A stretch of DNA of 64,000 nt from Symbioplanes lichenis (GCF_030709675.1 NZ_JAUZQD010000002.1:1-64000); one strand, 5' to 3'; numbered from the stretch's first letter, positions 1 through 8,969 are shown. Notes: generated from the letters alone by a model not told the origin. Numbers and translations: made by a program.

Positions 1-1827
1 AAGGCCGTCAGCGCGGTCGTCAGTCCCATTGTCAACGTGGTCAAGACCGCCTACCATGCGACGGTCGCGGCGGGCAGCTGGCTCGTCAACCAGGCCCGCG
101 CGGCGGCGTCCTTCGTGGTGCGCACGGTCGTCAACGTGGCCAAGAGCTCGTACCACGCGCTGCAGCGGGCGGGCACGGCGCTGCGGGCCAGCTACGACCG
201 GTACATCAAGCCGGCCATGGCCCGGGCGCAGAACTGGGCGGCGCAGAAGGCGGCCCAGATCCATCAGGCCGCGGTCCAGGTCAAGGAACGCGCGAAGGCG
301 GCCATCAGCTCGGCCGTCCAGCACGTCTCGCTCAAGGGCCTGGGCAACGCGGTCAAGAACCAGCTGAAGGCCGGCCTCAAGGCCATCACCATCAGCGTGG
401 CCGCGGCCCTGCCCGCGGTGACGCAGAGCTTCAGCAACGTCGTCCAGGACTTCAGCTCCGCCGCCGCCGACCTCTACGCCGGCGCGGTCAAAGCCGGAAA
501 CGCGGTCGTCTCCGGCGTCCAGAAGGCCGGCGACTGGGTCGTCGACCACAAGGCCGAGATCATCGGCGGCATCGCCGGCGCCGTGGTGGGCGTGGGCTGC
601 GGCGCCCTGATCGGCGTCACCGGCGTGGGGGCGGTCGCTTGTGCCGCGGCCGGCGGCGCGGTCGGCTCCCTGGTCACCGACCTGGTCGAGGGCGGCAAGG
701 GCTGGAAGGAAATGGCCGCCGACGCCCTCCTGGGCGGCACGATCGGCGCCGTCATGGGCCCACTGTCCTCGATCGGCGGCTCGGCCGTCTCGGGCGCGGT
801 CCGCGGCCTGCTCAGCGGCGGCGTCCGCGAGGCCCTGTCGATGAGCGGCTCGGCGGCGACCAGCGCGCTGAAGTCGTTCGGCTCGCGCCAGGTCGGCGGC
901 GTGGTCGGCAAGGCCCTGGCCAACCGGTCGGCAAGCTCGGCCGGCCGCGAAGCCGTGGAGTCGGCGGGCGCCAGCGCCCGCCAGACCATCGACGACGCGG
1001 CCCCGGAGCCGACCAGCTGCCCGTGGCCGCGCAACAGCTTCGCCGCGGGGACCGCAGTGGTCATGGCGGACGGCACCACCAAGCCGATCGAGCAGGTCAG
1101 GGTCGGCGACAAGGTCCTGGCCACCGACCCCACCACCGGCCGGACGGAGACCCGTGAGGTCACCGCTCAGATCATCGGCAGCGGCACCAAGCAGATGGTC
1201 GAGCTCACCGTGGACACGGACGGGACCTCGGGCGACGAGACCGGCACGATCACGGCCACCGAGGGTCACCCCTTCTGGGCGCCCGACCTGGGCCGGTGGG
1301 TGGACGCCGGAAAGCTGAGGCCGGGGTCGTTGCTCCGGACCTCGGCCGGGACGTACGTCCAGGTGAGTGCGACCCGGCACTGGACCGCCGACGCGACGGT
1401 CTACAACCTGACCGTCGACGGGCTGCACACCTACTACGTCTTCACCGCCGGCGCCAATGTCCTGGTCCACAACCAGGGCCCGCTGGAGCCCGGTCAGCAG
1501 TACCTCTGGCGCGCGGTGAAGTACCCCGAGCTCTGGGGCATCAAGAAGACCCGGACCTACACCACCCAGGACGGCGGGAGCAAGTACTTCGCCTTCACCG
1601 AACGGGGCGCCGCCGAGTACGCCAAGCGTGCCTACAGCGCGCTTCCCGAGGAAGGGCGGTACACCATGACACGGACGGTGGTGAACACCGCGGACATTCC
1701 GGCGCTGGCACGCATGACCTACACCGCCGATGTCCAAGAGGGCGGTGTGGCGTTGCCTGACGAGACATTGTCCAAGCTCGGACGGCCGCGCATCATGCCG
1801 GAAATGAGTACGGGAGTCGGGTGCTGA
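1..1827 (+). CDS. Polymorphic toxin, 3' part: helical stalk, Hint domain, ADP-ribosyltransferase-like toxin
   Basis: The reading frame is open from the first base, so the 5' end lies outside the window; 608 residues are visible. Codons 1-170 are Ala/Val/Lys-rich amphipathic helix. Codons about 180-220 form a Gly/Ala-rich membrane hairpin. Codons about 340-491 are a Hint/PT-HINT domain: a Cys at codon 340, then NSFAAGT, VMADGTTKPIE, VGDKVLATDP, EGHPFWAPDLGRWVDAG, and a closing VLVHN. This domain autoprocesses and releases the C-terminal toxin. The last 117 residues have the pattern of an ADP-ribosyltransferase: YLWRAV (candidate NAD Arg, codon 504), GGSKYFAF, then LPDETL and GRPRIMP near the end. 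From memory they resemble the TreTu type that modifies EF-Tu; this is inference. The next gene overlaps its stop codon, as expected for an immunity gene. Confidence 0.85.
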   Translation, partial: KAVSAVVSPIVNVVKTAYHATVAAGSWLVNQARAAASFVVRTVVNVAKSSYHALQRAGTALRASYDRYIKPAMARAQNWAAQKAAQIHQAAVQVKERAKAAISSAVQHVSLKGLGNAVKNQLKAGLKAITISVAAALPAVTQSFSNVVQDFSSAAADLYAGAVKAGNAVVSGVQKAGDWVVDHKAEIIGGIAGAVVGVGCGALIGVTGVGAVACAAAGGAVGSLVTDLVEGGKGWKEMAADALLGGTIGAVMGPLSSIGGSAVSGAVRGLLSGGVREALSMSGSAATSALKSFGSRQVGGVVGKALANRSASSAGREAVESAGASARQTIDDAAPEPTSCPWPRNSFAAGTAVVMADGTTKPIEQVRVGDKVLATDPTTGRTETREVTAQIIGSGTKQMVELTVDTDGTSGDETGTITATEGHPFWAPDLGRWVDAGKLRPGSLLRTSAGTYVQVSATRHWTADATVYNLTVDGLHTYYVFTAGANVLVHNQGPLEPGQQYLWRAVKYPELWGIKKTRTYTTQDGGSKYFAFTERGAAEYAKRAYSALPEEGRYTMTRTVVNTADIPALARMTYTADVQEGGVALPDETLSKLGRPRIMPEMSTGVGC

Positions 1828-2318
1828 GGATGCTCTTCGTCGTCGCGTCGGCCACGGCGCGCGGGTTCGCCGAAGCGTCGCACGCCCTGGCGGATCTTCC
1901 CTTCGCGGAAGTGCGGCAGGGGTCGATCCTCGAGGTGGACCCCGGCGCCGATGCCCTGGTCATGCATTACACGCTGGCGAGCGATCGCTACGGCGGGCGA
2001 CCGGTTCCCGGCACGGCCCAGGTGCTCGCGAACAGGACCGGGGACGGGCTGCCGCCGGTCGTCCTCGCCACCCCACCGCTGGAGGCGGGCGCCGGCCTCG
2101 GCCCGGACGTCACCGCGGAGACGGAGCGGCACGCCGAGCGCATGGTCGGCCTGGCCCTCGACGCGTGGCTGGCCTCCGACCTGCGCCCCGCGTCGGCCGA
2201 CGACGCCTTGTGCCTGATCCACCTCGAGGGAGCGGGCCTGGACTTCGGCGAGACCGGCGCTCTGCTGCGGGGACTCGGACGGGCCCTCGCAGCGCATGCC
2301 CCCACGGCTTTTTCCTGA
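1821..2318 (+). CDS. Putative immunity protein, macro-domain-like
   Basis: A 165-residue protein whose GTG start overlaps the toxin stop codon by 7 bases; GGGAG lies just upstream. An alternative start is ATG at 1830. There is no signal peptide or membrane segment, so it is probably cytoplasmic. The N-terminal half has a macro-domain-like order: a strand, then VRQGSILEV, DALVMHYTLA, DRYGG and PGTAQVLANR. Macro domains bind or hydrolyse ADP-ribose, which would suit neutralising the ADP-ribosyltransferase-like toxin upstream. The family call is tentative because diagnostic macro residues are not all clear. The immunity role rests mainly on position and overlap. Confidence 0.6.
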   Translation: MLRMLFVVASATARGFAEASHALADLPFAEVRQGSILEVDPGADALVMHYTLASDRYGGRPVPGTAQVLANRTGDGLPPVVLATPPLEAGAGLGPDVTAETERHAERMVGLALDAWLASDLRPASADDALCLIHLEGAGLDFGETGALLRGLGRALAAHAPTAFS

Positions 2319-2348
2319 CCTTCAGTGCCTTCAGAGAACGGGGAAGTG

Positions 2349-3998
2349 ATGAAGTTGAGTTCCATCGGCCGGATGGTCGCTGCCGTGGTGGTGGCGGTCG
2401 CCGGGGTGGCGGCGGTGCCTGCCTCGGCGCAGGCGGCGATCACGCCGGCGGCCGGGATCTTGGTGAAGATTGCCAATGCCGAGAAGTGCATGAATGTCAA
2501 GGGTGGCAGTCTGCAGAACGATTCGGTGATCATTCAGCAGGCCTGCAACGACAGTTTCACCAGCGAGAAGTGGCGCGTGGTGCCGAAGGCGGCCGGCAAC
2601 TATCAGATCGTCAACAATCTGTCGGGCAAGTGCCTGAATGTGCCGAACAGCCAGACCGCGAATGACGTGCAGATCATTCAGTACACGTGCAATGACACGG
2701 CCACGAACAACCTGTGGAAGATCGAGCCGGTCGCGGGCAAGACGACGCTCCGGGTCCGGAGCGTGGCCACCAGCAAGTGCCTCAGCGTCAAGGGGAACGG
2801 GTCGGCGGATCAGACCGCCATCGTGCAGTTCACCTGTTCGACGTCGGACAGCGGGCTGAACCACCAGTTCTACTTCCCGCCGGCGGGGCCGACCTTCGCG
2901 GCGCTGCAGCCGCAGGTGAAGGGGCCGATCGTGGCCGTGCAGGGCGGGGCGGGCACGGGGGCGGTCTTCGGCCCGATCGTGTACGCCTACACCAACGACG
3001 CCGGGCACGTGTACCGCGCGTACCAGGAGAACCCGGACGTCACGTCGGGCATCGTCTGGGAGGCGCTGCCCAACCTGGACCAGTACGCCGGGCACGCCAC
3101 CGTGGCCGCGCAGGCCGACGGCCGGGTGCAGATCGGGGTGCGCGGGGCGGCCGACGGTGACCTCAACCTGTCGACCCAGACGGCCAAGGGCCAGAACACG
3201 TACAGCGGGCTGGCCGACGTCGGCGGGTCGAGCGCGTCGCAGCCGGTCACCGGGCGGCTGCCCGACGGCAAGCTGGTCACGTTCTCGCTGGTCGCCGGCA
3301 GCCTGTGGCACCTGCCGCAGGACGGGACCAACCTGCCGCACGGCGCGTGGCGGCAGATCGGCGGCTCGGGGCTGGTCGGGGAGCCGGCGCTGGCGACCGT
3401 GCGGGACGGCATCCGGGTGTTCGCGCTGAACTCGGCGGGCGCGGTGCAGACGGCGCTCTACAAGAACGGCGCCCTGGGCGACTTCACCAGCCTCGGCGGT
3501 TCCGGATTCACCGGTACGCCGGCCGCGGTCGCCGTCACCGGCTACTGGACGCGCGTCGTGGTGCGCGACGCCACCGGCACGCTGCAGTACAAGGCGGAGC
3601 ACACGGACGGCACGTTCGACGCGGACTGGACGCCGCTCGGCACGTTCGTCGCGGCCGGCTCGCCCGACCTGGTCATGGACCCGGTGACCGGCGCGCTGGC
3701 GATCGTCGCCCGCGGCGAGGACACGTATGTGCACTCGCTCTTCGAGACCAGCGCCAGCAGCAACGTCTGGACCGAGGGTGCCCCGGTCATGCGGCCGGTC
3801 GTCACCGACCCGACCATCGTGACCTACACCGCCACCGGCGGCGCGAACTGGGGTTACACGGTCCGCGACGAGAACCTGGTGCCCTACCTCTACACCAAGA
3901 ATGAGGCTGGGGCGGGGCTGGCCGCCCGGGCCGCCGCGAAGGCGGCTCCGACCTCCGGCTTCACCGGGCACGCGCTGCCCAAGCCGCCCGTCGGCTGA
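2349..3998 (+). CDS. Secreted ricin-B-type lectin with C-terminal beta-propeller-like repeats
   Basis: 549 residues. The ATG at 2349 is preferred over upstream GTG 2325 because GGGGAAG sits just before it and a Sec signal peptide then starts at residue 1 (MKLSSIGRMVAAVVV..., cleavage near ASAQA-AI). Residues about 35-180 are a ricin B-lectin trefoil: three repeats, each with a conserved Cys pair (KCMNVKGG, KCLNVP, KCLSVKG) and W/F positions (SEKWRVV, NNLWKIE, NHQFYF). The remaining roughly 360 residues hold repeated short blocks (GGSGLVGEPALA, GGSGFTGTPAAVA) like PLL/tachylectin-type propellers. Likely an extracellular carbohydrate-binding protein. No catalytic domain is seen. It lies 30 bases after the immunity gene but has its own RBS and ends at a strong terminator. 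Confidence 0.85.
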   Translation: MKLSSIGRMVAAVVVAVAGVAAVPASAQAAITPAAGILVKIANAEKCMNVKGGSLQNDSVIIQQACNDSFTSEKWRVVPKAAGNYQIVNNLSGKCLNVPNSQTANDVQIIQYTCNDTATNNLWKIEPVAGKTTLRVRSVATSKCLSVKGNGSADQTAIVQFTCSTSDSGLNHQFYFPPAGPTFAALQPQVKGPIVAVQGGAGTGAVFGPIVYAYTNDAGHVYRAYQENPDVTSGIVWEALPNLDQYAGHATVAAQADGRVQIGVRGAADGDLNLSTQTAKGQNTYSGLADVGGSSASQPVTGRLPDGKLVTFSLVAGSLWHLPQDGTNLPHGAWRQIGGSGLVGEPALATVRDGIRVFALNSAGAVQTALYKNGALGDFTSLGGSGFTGTPAAVAVTGYWTRVVVRDATGTLQYKAEHTDGTFDADWTPLGTFVAAGSPDLVMDPVTGALAIVARGEDTYVHSLFETSASSNVWTEGAPVMRPVVTDPTIVTYTATGGANWGYTVRDENLVPYLYTKNEAGAGLAARAAAKAAPTSGFTGHALPKPPVG

Positions 3999-4014
3999 CG
4001 TACCAGCAGTCACG

Positions 4015-4046
4015 AGGACCCCGGACCGGAAACGGTCCGGGGTTCT
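4015..4046 (+). terminator. Rho-independent-type terminator after the lectin gene
   Basis: A 14-bp stem (4015-4028 with 4033-4046, one G-T pair) closed by a GAAA tetraloop, followed by a T-rich run. It lies 16 bases after the lectin stop codon. Confidence 0.85.
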
Positions 4047-4111
4047 TGACTTTTGTTGACAATCCTGTGAACGATATCCGGGCAGAGACCCCCGCCACCG
4101 GGAGGATCATC

Positions 4112-5038
4112 GTGCCGGACCAGGAGCATCCCCCGCCGTCCGATCGCGCCCGCGCCCTCGTGACCGGCGCCTACGACACGCACGTCCACATCGCCCCTGA
4201 CGTCATGGAGCGCCGGGTCGACGACGTCACGCTCGCCCGGCGTTGCGCGGAGGTGGGGCTGGCGGGCTTCGTCCTCAAGTCGCACTATGTCCCCACGGCC
4301 GAGCGGGCCGAGGTCGTGCGCGGGATCGTGCCGGGCGTCGACGTGCTCGGCGCCCTCACGCTCAACGGCTCGGTCGGCGGGCTCAACCCCGGCGCCGTCG
4401 AGATCGCGGGCCGGCAGGGCGCCCGGGTCGTGTGGCTGCCCACCGTGGACTCGCGCAACCAGCGCGACAGCCGGGCCGAGGCGCCGCCGGGGGCCACCCC
4501 GCCGATGTGGGCGCAGCTGCAGGACGAGCTCGCCGAGCAGGGCATCATGGCGCCGGCGATCGACGTCCTGGATCCGGACGGTGGCGTGGTGCCCGCGCTC
4601 CGGCAGGTGCTGACGTTGATCGCGAAGCACGACATGGTGCTGGCCACGGGACACCTGTCCGGCCCGGAGATCGGGGCCGTCGTCGCGGCGGCGGGCGAGG
4701 CCGGCGTACGCAAGATCGTCGTCACCCACCCGGAGTTCACCTCCCAGCGCCTGCCCGTCGAGACCCAGCGCGAGCTGGCCGCGCGGGGCGCGCTGATGGA
4801 ACGCTGCTTCACCACCCCGCACAGCGGCAAGGTCACGTGGGAGCGGCTCGCCGACCACATCCGCCGCGTCGGGCCGGAGCACTCGGTGCTCTCCAGCGAT
4901 CTCGGGCAGCCGTTCAACCCGCCGGTCGAGGACGGCCTCGCGCTGCTCGCCGACAAGCTCCTCGAGTACGGCTTCAGCGACGACGAGATCCGCACGATGG
5001 CCGTGACGAACAGTCGCGCGCTGATGGGATCCCGATGA
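4112..5038 (+). CDS. DUF6282-type amidohydrolase-like protein
   Basis: 308 residues from GTG 4112, which follows GGGAGG; the frame is open further upstream but without an RBS. Residues 22-26 (DTHVHIAP) form the HxH metal site of the amidohydrolase/TIM-barrel superfamily. Later metal-ligand candidates are ATGHLSGPE, VVTHPEFTSQ and LSSDLGQ. This matches the uncharacterised DUF6282 family. The substrate is unknown. Its stop codon overlaps the start of an ABC ATPase (ATGA), and permease and binding-protein genes follow. It therefore probably hydrolyses the compound imported by this transporter. Confidence 0.75.
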   Translation: MPDQEHPPPSDRARALVTGAYDTHVHIAPDVMERRVDDVTLARRCAEVGLAGFVLKSHYVPTAERAEVVRGIVPGVDVLGALTLNGSVGGLNPGAVEIAGRQGARVVWLPTVDSRNQRDSRAEAPPGATPPMWAQLQDELAEQGIMAPAIDVLDPDGGVVPALRQVLTLIAKHDMVLATGHLSGPEIGAVVAAAGEAGVRKIVVTHPEFTSQRLPVETQRELAARGALMERCFTTPHSGKVTWERLADHIRRVGPEHSVLSSDLGQPFNPPVEDGLALLADKLLEYGFSDDEIRTMAVTNSRALMGSR

Positions 5039-5784
5039 CCGCCTTCGAGGTACGCGGCGTCGCCAAGCGGTTCCCGAAGGGCGCCGACGACATCGTGGCC
5101 CTGCGCGACGTTGACCTGACCGTCGAGCCCGGCGAGTTCCTGGTGCTTCTGGGGCGCAGCGGCTGCGGCAAGTCCACGCTGCTCAACCTGCTCGCGGGGC
5201 TGACCCGGCCGTCCGGGGGCAGCATCCGGCACCGCGGCCGGCCCGTCACCGGCCCGCGCACCGAGGTCGGCTACCTGACCCAGCAGGACACGCTGATGCC
5301 GTGGCGGGATGTCACCCGTAACGTCGAGATGCCGCGTGAGCTGCGGGGCGAGGGCCGGCGGGAGCGACGGGCGGCCGCGCTGGCGCTGATCGAGCGGGTC
5401 GGGCTGCGCGGGTTCGAGAAGCACTATCCGCGCGAGCTGTCCGGGGGGATGCGGCGCCGGGCGAGCCTGGCGCGGATGCTCGCTGGGGATCCCGAAACGC
5501 TGCTCCTGGATGAGCCTTTCGGAGCTCTGGACGCACAGTTGCGCACCGAGCTGCAGGGCGAGCTGCTGCGGTTGTGGCAGGGCTCCGGGCGTACCGTCGT
5601 GTTCGTCACCCACGACATCCAGGAGGCCGTCACCCTGGCCGACCGGGTCGTGGTCCTCGGCCCGCTGGGCCGGATCGTGCTGGACCTGCCGATCGACCTG
5701 CCGCGGCCGCGGGATCCCGAGGACGTCCGCGTGGACGCGCGCTTCGTGGAATTGCATCGCCGTCTGGCGGAAGCGCTCCGATGA
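5035..5784 (+). CDS. ABC importer ATP-binding protein, NitT/TauT type
   Basis: 249 residues. Walker A is GRSGCGKST, the Q-loop is in YLTQQDTLMPW, the ABC signature is LSGGM, Walker B is LLLDEPFGALD, and the switch His is in VTHDIQEA. The LMPW after the Q-loop and the DIQEA motif are typical of nitrate/taurine/aliphatic-sulfonate-type importers (TauB/SsuB/NrtD-like). The start overlaps the previous stop (ATGA) and its own stop overlaps the permease start. The substrate cannot be read from sequence. Confidence 0.92.
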   Translation: MTAFEVRGVAKRFPKGADDIVALRDVDLTVEPGEFLVLLGRSGCGKSTLLNLLAGLTRPSGGSIRHRGRPVTGPRTEVGYLTQQDTLMPWRDVTRNVEMPRELRGEGRRERRAAALALIERVGLRGFEKHYPRELSGGMRRRASLARMLAGDPETLLLDEPFGALDAQLRTELQGELLRLWQGSGRTVVFVTHDIQEAVTLADRVVVLGPLGRIVLDLPIDLPRPRDPEDVRVDARFVELHRRLAEALR

Positions 5785-6593
5785 GTACGGGTCCCGTTCG
5801 TGAGCGTTCCGGCCGGGGTTTCCGCGCGCGCCACGGCCGCACGGCGACCGTGTGGGCGTGGCGGGCGATCCTGCTCGTCGCGTTCCTGGTCGCGTGGCAG
5901 GTGCTCTCGGGCCGGGTGCTCGACCCCCAGTACGTCAGCTCGCCGGACGGCATCGTCACCCGGCTCGGCGACTGGCTGGCCGACGGCACGCTCGCCACCA
6001 ACACGTGGATCACCGTGCAGGAGATCGTGCTCGGCTTCCTGCTCGGCGCGGGGGCAGCGGCCCTGATCGCGTACGTCATAGCGCCCTTGCGCATCGTCTG
6101 GGACGTCTTGGATCCCCTGGTGATGGCCTTGTACTCGATCCCGAAGGTCGCGCTCGCGCCGCTGTTCATCGTGTGGTTCGGCATCGGCACGTCCATGAAG
6201 GTGCTGCTCGCCGCGGTGACCGTGTTCTTCCTGGTGTTCCTCAACACGGCCGCCGGGATCCACGACGTCGACCCGGCGCTGGTCGACGCCGTGCGGCTCA
6301 TGGGCGGCCGGCGGCGGGACATCGCGCTCAAGGTCATCCTGCCCGCGTCGCTGACGGGCCTGCTCACGGGGCTGCGGGTCGCCATCCCGTACGCGTTGAT
6401 CGGCGCGGTCATCGGCGAGCTGGTCGCCTCGAACCGGGGCCTGGGCTATCTGATCAGCGACTCGTCGGCGACGTTCGACACCGACGGCGTCTTCGCCACG
6501 CTCGTCGTGCTGAGCCTGGTCGCCGCCGCCCTCAACGCCCTCGTCACGCTGCTCGGCCGGCGGGCGAACCGGTGGAAGCCGCTCACCACCTGA
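5781..6593 (+). CDS. ABC importer permease, NitT/TauT type
   Basis: 270 residues with about six hydrophobic helices. The first helix (residues about 25-45) follows an Arg-rich cytoplasmic start. The EAA-like coupling loop is at DAVRLMGGRRRDIALKVILPASL. The family is BPD_transp_1, as in SsuC/TauC. It is coupled to the ATPase gene by an ATGA overlap, and the binding-protein gene follows after 18 bases containing AGGAGG. It forms the membrane channel of the importer encoded here. Confidence 0.92.
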   Translation: MSTGPVRERSGRGFRARHGRTATVWAWRAILLVAFLVAWQVLSGRVLDPQYVSSPDGIVTRLGDWLADGTLATNTWITVQEIVLGFLLGAGAAALIAYVIAPLRIVWDVLDPLVMALYSIPKVALAPLFIVWFGIGTSMKVLLAAVTVFFLVFLNTAAGIHDVDPALVDAVRLMGGRRRDIALKVILPASLTGLLTGLRVAIPYALIGAVIGELVASNRGLGYLISDSSATFDTDGVFATLVVLSLVAAALNALVTLLGRRANRWKPLTT

Positions 6594-6611
6594 CACCCGC
6601 AGGAGGCTCGC

Positions 6612-7640
6612 ATGTCCGTCGTGTCCCGTCGCACCCTGCTCACCGCCGCCTTGACCGCCGCTCTGCCCGTGCCCCTCGCCGCCTGTCTCGACCAGGACGC
6701 GGACGAGCCGGCCACCGGGGCCGACGCCATGAAGGTGAACGTCGGCCAGATCAGCAACTCCGTGGCCTTCTTCCCGCTTTTCGTCGCCGAGGAGAAGGGC
6801 CTCTTCGCGGCGGAGGGGCTGACGCTGGGGGAGCGGCCCCGGCTCGGCACCGGGGCCAAGCTCGCCGCCGCCCTGCAGTCCGGCAGCATCGACGCCGGGG
6901 CCGGCGTGATGACCGACGCGTTCAACCTCTACAAGATCAATCCGGACATGCGCATCGTGGGCGCGCTGGTCGAGCAGTACTACGTCGACGTCATCGCGGG
7001 CCCCGGCATCACCACGGCCGCCGACGCGACGCTCGCCGCCAAGGTGCAGGCGCTGCGCGGCAAGAAGATCGGCATCACGGGACCGGGCAGTGGGACCGAG
7101 GCGCTCCTGACGTACCTGCTCAAGCAGCAGAACCTGGACGCCAGGACCGACCTCACGCTGGTCAATCTGGGCGCCGACGCCTCCGCCTCGCTCGGGGCGC
7201 TCAAGGCCGGGCGGGTGGACGGGCTGTCGTTCTTCCAGCCCGTCGGGCAGCAGGTCGAGGCGCAGAAGATCGGGCGGATTCTGATCAGCCCGGCGCGCGG
7301 GGACGTGCCCGAGCTGCGCGGGGCGCTGCACGGCGTGGTCTTCACCACGCAGAAGGTGCTCGACCGGAAGGGGGCGGCGGTGACGGCCTTCGTCCGGGCG
7401 CTGGCCGCCGCCGAGCAGGCGATCCACGGCAGCCCGGACGCGGTCGGCGCGTTGCTGCAGAAGTATCAGACGACGATGGACGCGGAGACCGTTCAGGCTC
7501 TCGTGCCTGTGCTGCAGCAGGAGATCCCCGACTCGCCGGTGCCCCGGGAGGCGGCATACACGGTGTCGGCGACCTTCCACCGGGCCAGCGGGCTGGTCGC
7601 CGCGCCGCCGGCCTTCGGCGCCGTCGTCACGCCCCGGTGA
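6612..7640 (+). CDS. ABC importer substrate-binding lipoprotein, NMT1/TauA-like
   Basis: 342 residues. AGGAGG stands 5 bases before the ATG. The N-terminus has a twin-Arg SRRTLL followed by a hydrophobic stretch and lipobox LAAC (Cys 25), suggesting a Tat-exported lipoprotein. The mature part resembles NMT1/ABC_sub-bind: VGQISNSVAFFPLFVAEEKGLFAAEG near the N-terminus, then GKKIGITGPGSGTEALLTYLL. This family binds thiamine precursors, sulfonates, nitrate and related small molecules; which one is not evident. The 3' end overlaps the convergent STAS gene by 14 bases. Confidence 0.9.
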   Translation: MSVVSRRTLLTAALTAALPVPLAACLDQDADEPATGADAMKVNVGQISNSVAFFPLFVAEEKGLFAAEGLTLGERPRLGTGAKLAAALQSGSIDAGAGVMTDAFNLYKINPDMRIVGALVEQYYVDVIAGPGITTAADATLAAKVQALRGKKIGITGPGSGTEALLTYLLKQQNLDARTDLTLVNLGADASASLGALKAGRVDGLSFFQPVGQQVEAQKIGRILISPARGDVPELRGALHGVVFTTQKVLDRKGAAVTAFVRALAAAEQAIHGSPDAVGALLQKYQTTMDAETVQALVPVLQQEIPDSPVPREAAYTVSATFHRASGLVAAPPAFGAVVTPR

Positions 7641-7950
7641 GCAGGGCGTAGACGCCGGCTACCTCCATGATGCGGCGGGCGGCGTGCTGCGACCCTTGGA
7701 TGCGGAACCGCAAGCCGTGGTCCTGGGCGTGGTTGAAGGCGCCGATCAGCGCGCCGAGGCCCGCCGAGTCGAGGAAGGGCACGCCGCCGAGGTCGGCGAC
7801 GACGGTGTCGGTGCCCGGCTCGTCGAGCTCGGCGACGAGCAGCCGGCGCACCTCGTCGGCGCCGGTGAGATCGATGTCACCGGTGAGGCTGACCGTGCGC
7901 ACGCCGTCGGCGTGCTCGACGCGTGACGACCACGAAGGCGGCGGATACAT
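7627..7950 (-). CDS. STAS-domain anti-sigma factor antagonist
   Basis: 107 residues from ATG 7950, preceded by GAGGAAG. A single STAS domain of the SpoIIAA/RsbV family: VRTVSLTGDIDLTGADEV at the N-terminus and VADLGGVPFLDSAGLGALIG around the phosphorylatable Ser (DSAG, Ser 62). Such proteins release a sigma factor from a serine-kinase anti-sigma factor in a phosphorylation-dependent way. It is divergent from a SigB/F-type sigma gene 181 bases away, a likely regulatory partner. No anti-sigma kinase gene is in the window. Confidence 0.9.
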   Translation of the reverse strand: MYPPPSWSSRVEHADGVRTVSLTGDIDLTGADEVRRLLVAELDEPGTDTVVADLGGVPFLDSAGLGALIGAFNHAQDHGLRFRIQGSQHAARRIMEVAGVYALLTGA

Positions 7951-8131
7951 CGGCTTCCTCACGTCGTGGGAAGCCTCTTCGCTACCCTGGCCCGCCGGTG
8001 CCGAAACGGAGGAGGTGACGATCATTCGTTCGGCGGGCCAAATTCGGTCGTTCGGACGAGTTTGGGGACACGTGACCAGCGGGCAATAGCGGTCCACGCG
8101 TGGGAAAGCAGTCACGAACAGGAGCCCTTTC

Positions 8132-8941
8132 ATGACCGTCGTCGCAGTGTCCGCTCCCGACACCGACACCAAGGCCGATGCGTCGGCCAGCACGGACCGT
8201 GCCGGTGAGCTGATCAACGCGCTGGCGAGCCTCCCCGCGGGGCACCCGTCCCGCCCGGCCGTCCGTGACCGGACCATCGAGGCGTGGCTGCCGCTGGCCC
8301 GCCACCTGGCCAACCGCTACGCCGGCCGCGGCGAGCCGACCGACGACCTCTACCAGGTCGCCGTGGTCGGGCTGATCAAGGCCGTCGACCGCTTCGAGGC
8401 CGACCGGGGCGTCGATTTCGCGGGCTTCGCGATCCCCACGATCATCGGCGAGCTCAAGCGGCACTTCCGCGACCGCACCTGGTCGATCCGGGTGCCGCGC
8501 CGCCTGCAGGAGCTGCGCCTGGCCATCACCGCGGCCAACAGTGCCCTCACGCACAGCCTCGGCCGCTCGCCGCAGGTCTCCGACATCGCCGAGCACCTGG
8601 GCATCACCGAGGAAGAGGTCCTCGAGGGCCTGGAGGGCGCCCGCGCCTACAACTCGGCCAGCCTCTCCACGCCGGTCGGCGCCGACGGCAGCACCGAGCT
8701 GGGCGACACCCTGGGCGGGGCCGACCCCGAGTTCGAGCTGGCCGAGCTGCGCGTGGCCCTGGGCCCGGCGCTCGCCTCCCTCGACGAGCGCGAGCAGAAG
8801 ATCGTGAGCCTGCGCTTCTACGGCAACATGACCCAGTCGCAGATCGCGGAGCAGGTCGGCATCTCCCAGATGCACGTCTCCCGGCTGCTGACCAAGGCGC
8901 TGGCCAAGCTGCGCACGCGCCTGGACGAGTTCGCCGTCTGA
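8132..8941 (+). CDS. RNA polymerase sigma factor, SigB/SigF group
   Basis: 269 residues, RBS AGGAG 8 bases before the ATG. Region 2 is clear (ARHLANRYAGRGEPTDDLYQ, GLIKAVDRF, FAIPTIIGELKRHFRD). Region 3 covers LTHSLGRSPQVSDIAEHLGI. Region 4 has the helix-turn-helix MTQSQIAEQVGISQMHVSRL. This is a group-3 stress/sporulation sigma factor of the SigB/F/G kind. It probably directs RNA polymerase to stress-response promoters. The divergent STAS gene supports partner-switching control. A terminator follows. Confidence 0.93.
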   Translation: MTVVAVSAPDTDTKADASASTDRAGELINALASLPAGHPSRPAVRDRTIEAWLPLARHLANRYAGRGEPTDDLYQVAVVGLIKAVDRFEADRGVDFAGFAIPTIIGELKRHFRDRTWSIRVPRRLQELRLAITAANSALTHSLGRSPQVSDIAEHLGITEEEVLEGLEGARAYNSASLSTPVGADGSTELGDTLGGADPEFELAELRVALGPALASLDEREQKIVSLRFYGNMTQSQIAEQVGISQMHVSRLLTKALAKLRTRLDEFAV

Positions 8942-8969
8942 GCCGTCCTTCCCGGCGCTTCTCCTTCGC

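Noticed and set aside
2331..4013. 560-codon frame opposite the lectin gene
   Set aside because: Antisense shadow with Arg/Gly/His-rich composition; the plus strand has a signal peptide and lectin repeats.
4056..4084. TTGACA at 4056 as a -35 box for the DUF6282 operon
   Set aside because: No acceptable -10 hexamer stands 16-18 bases downstream, so it was not listed as a promoter.
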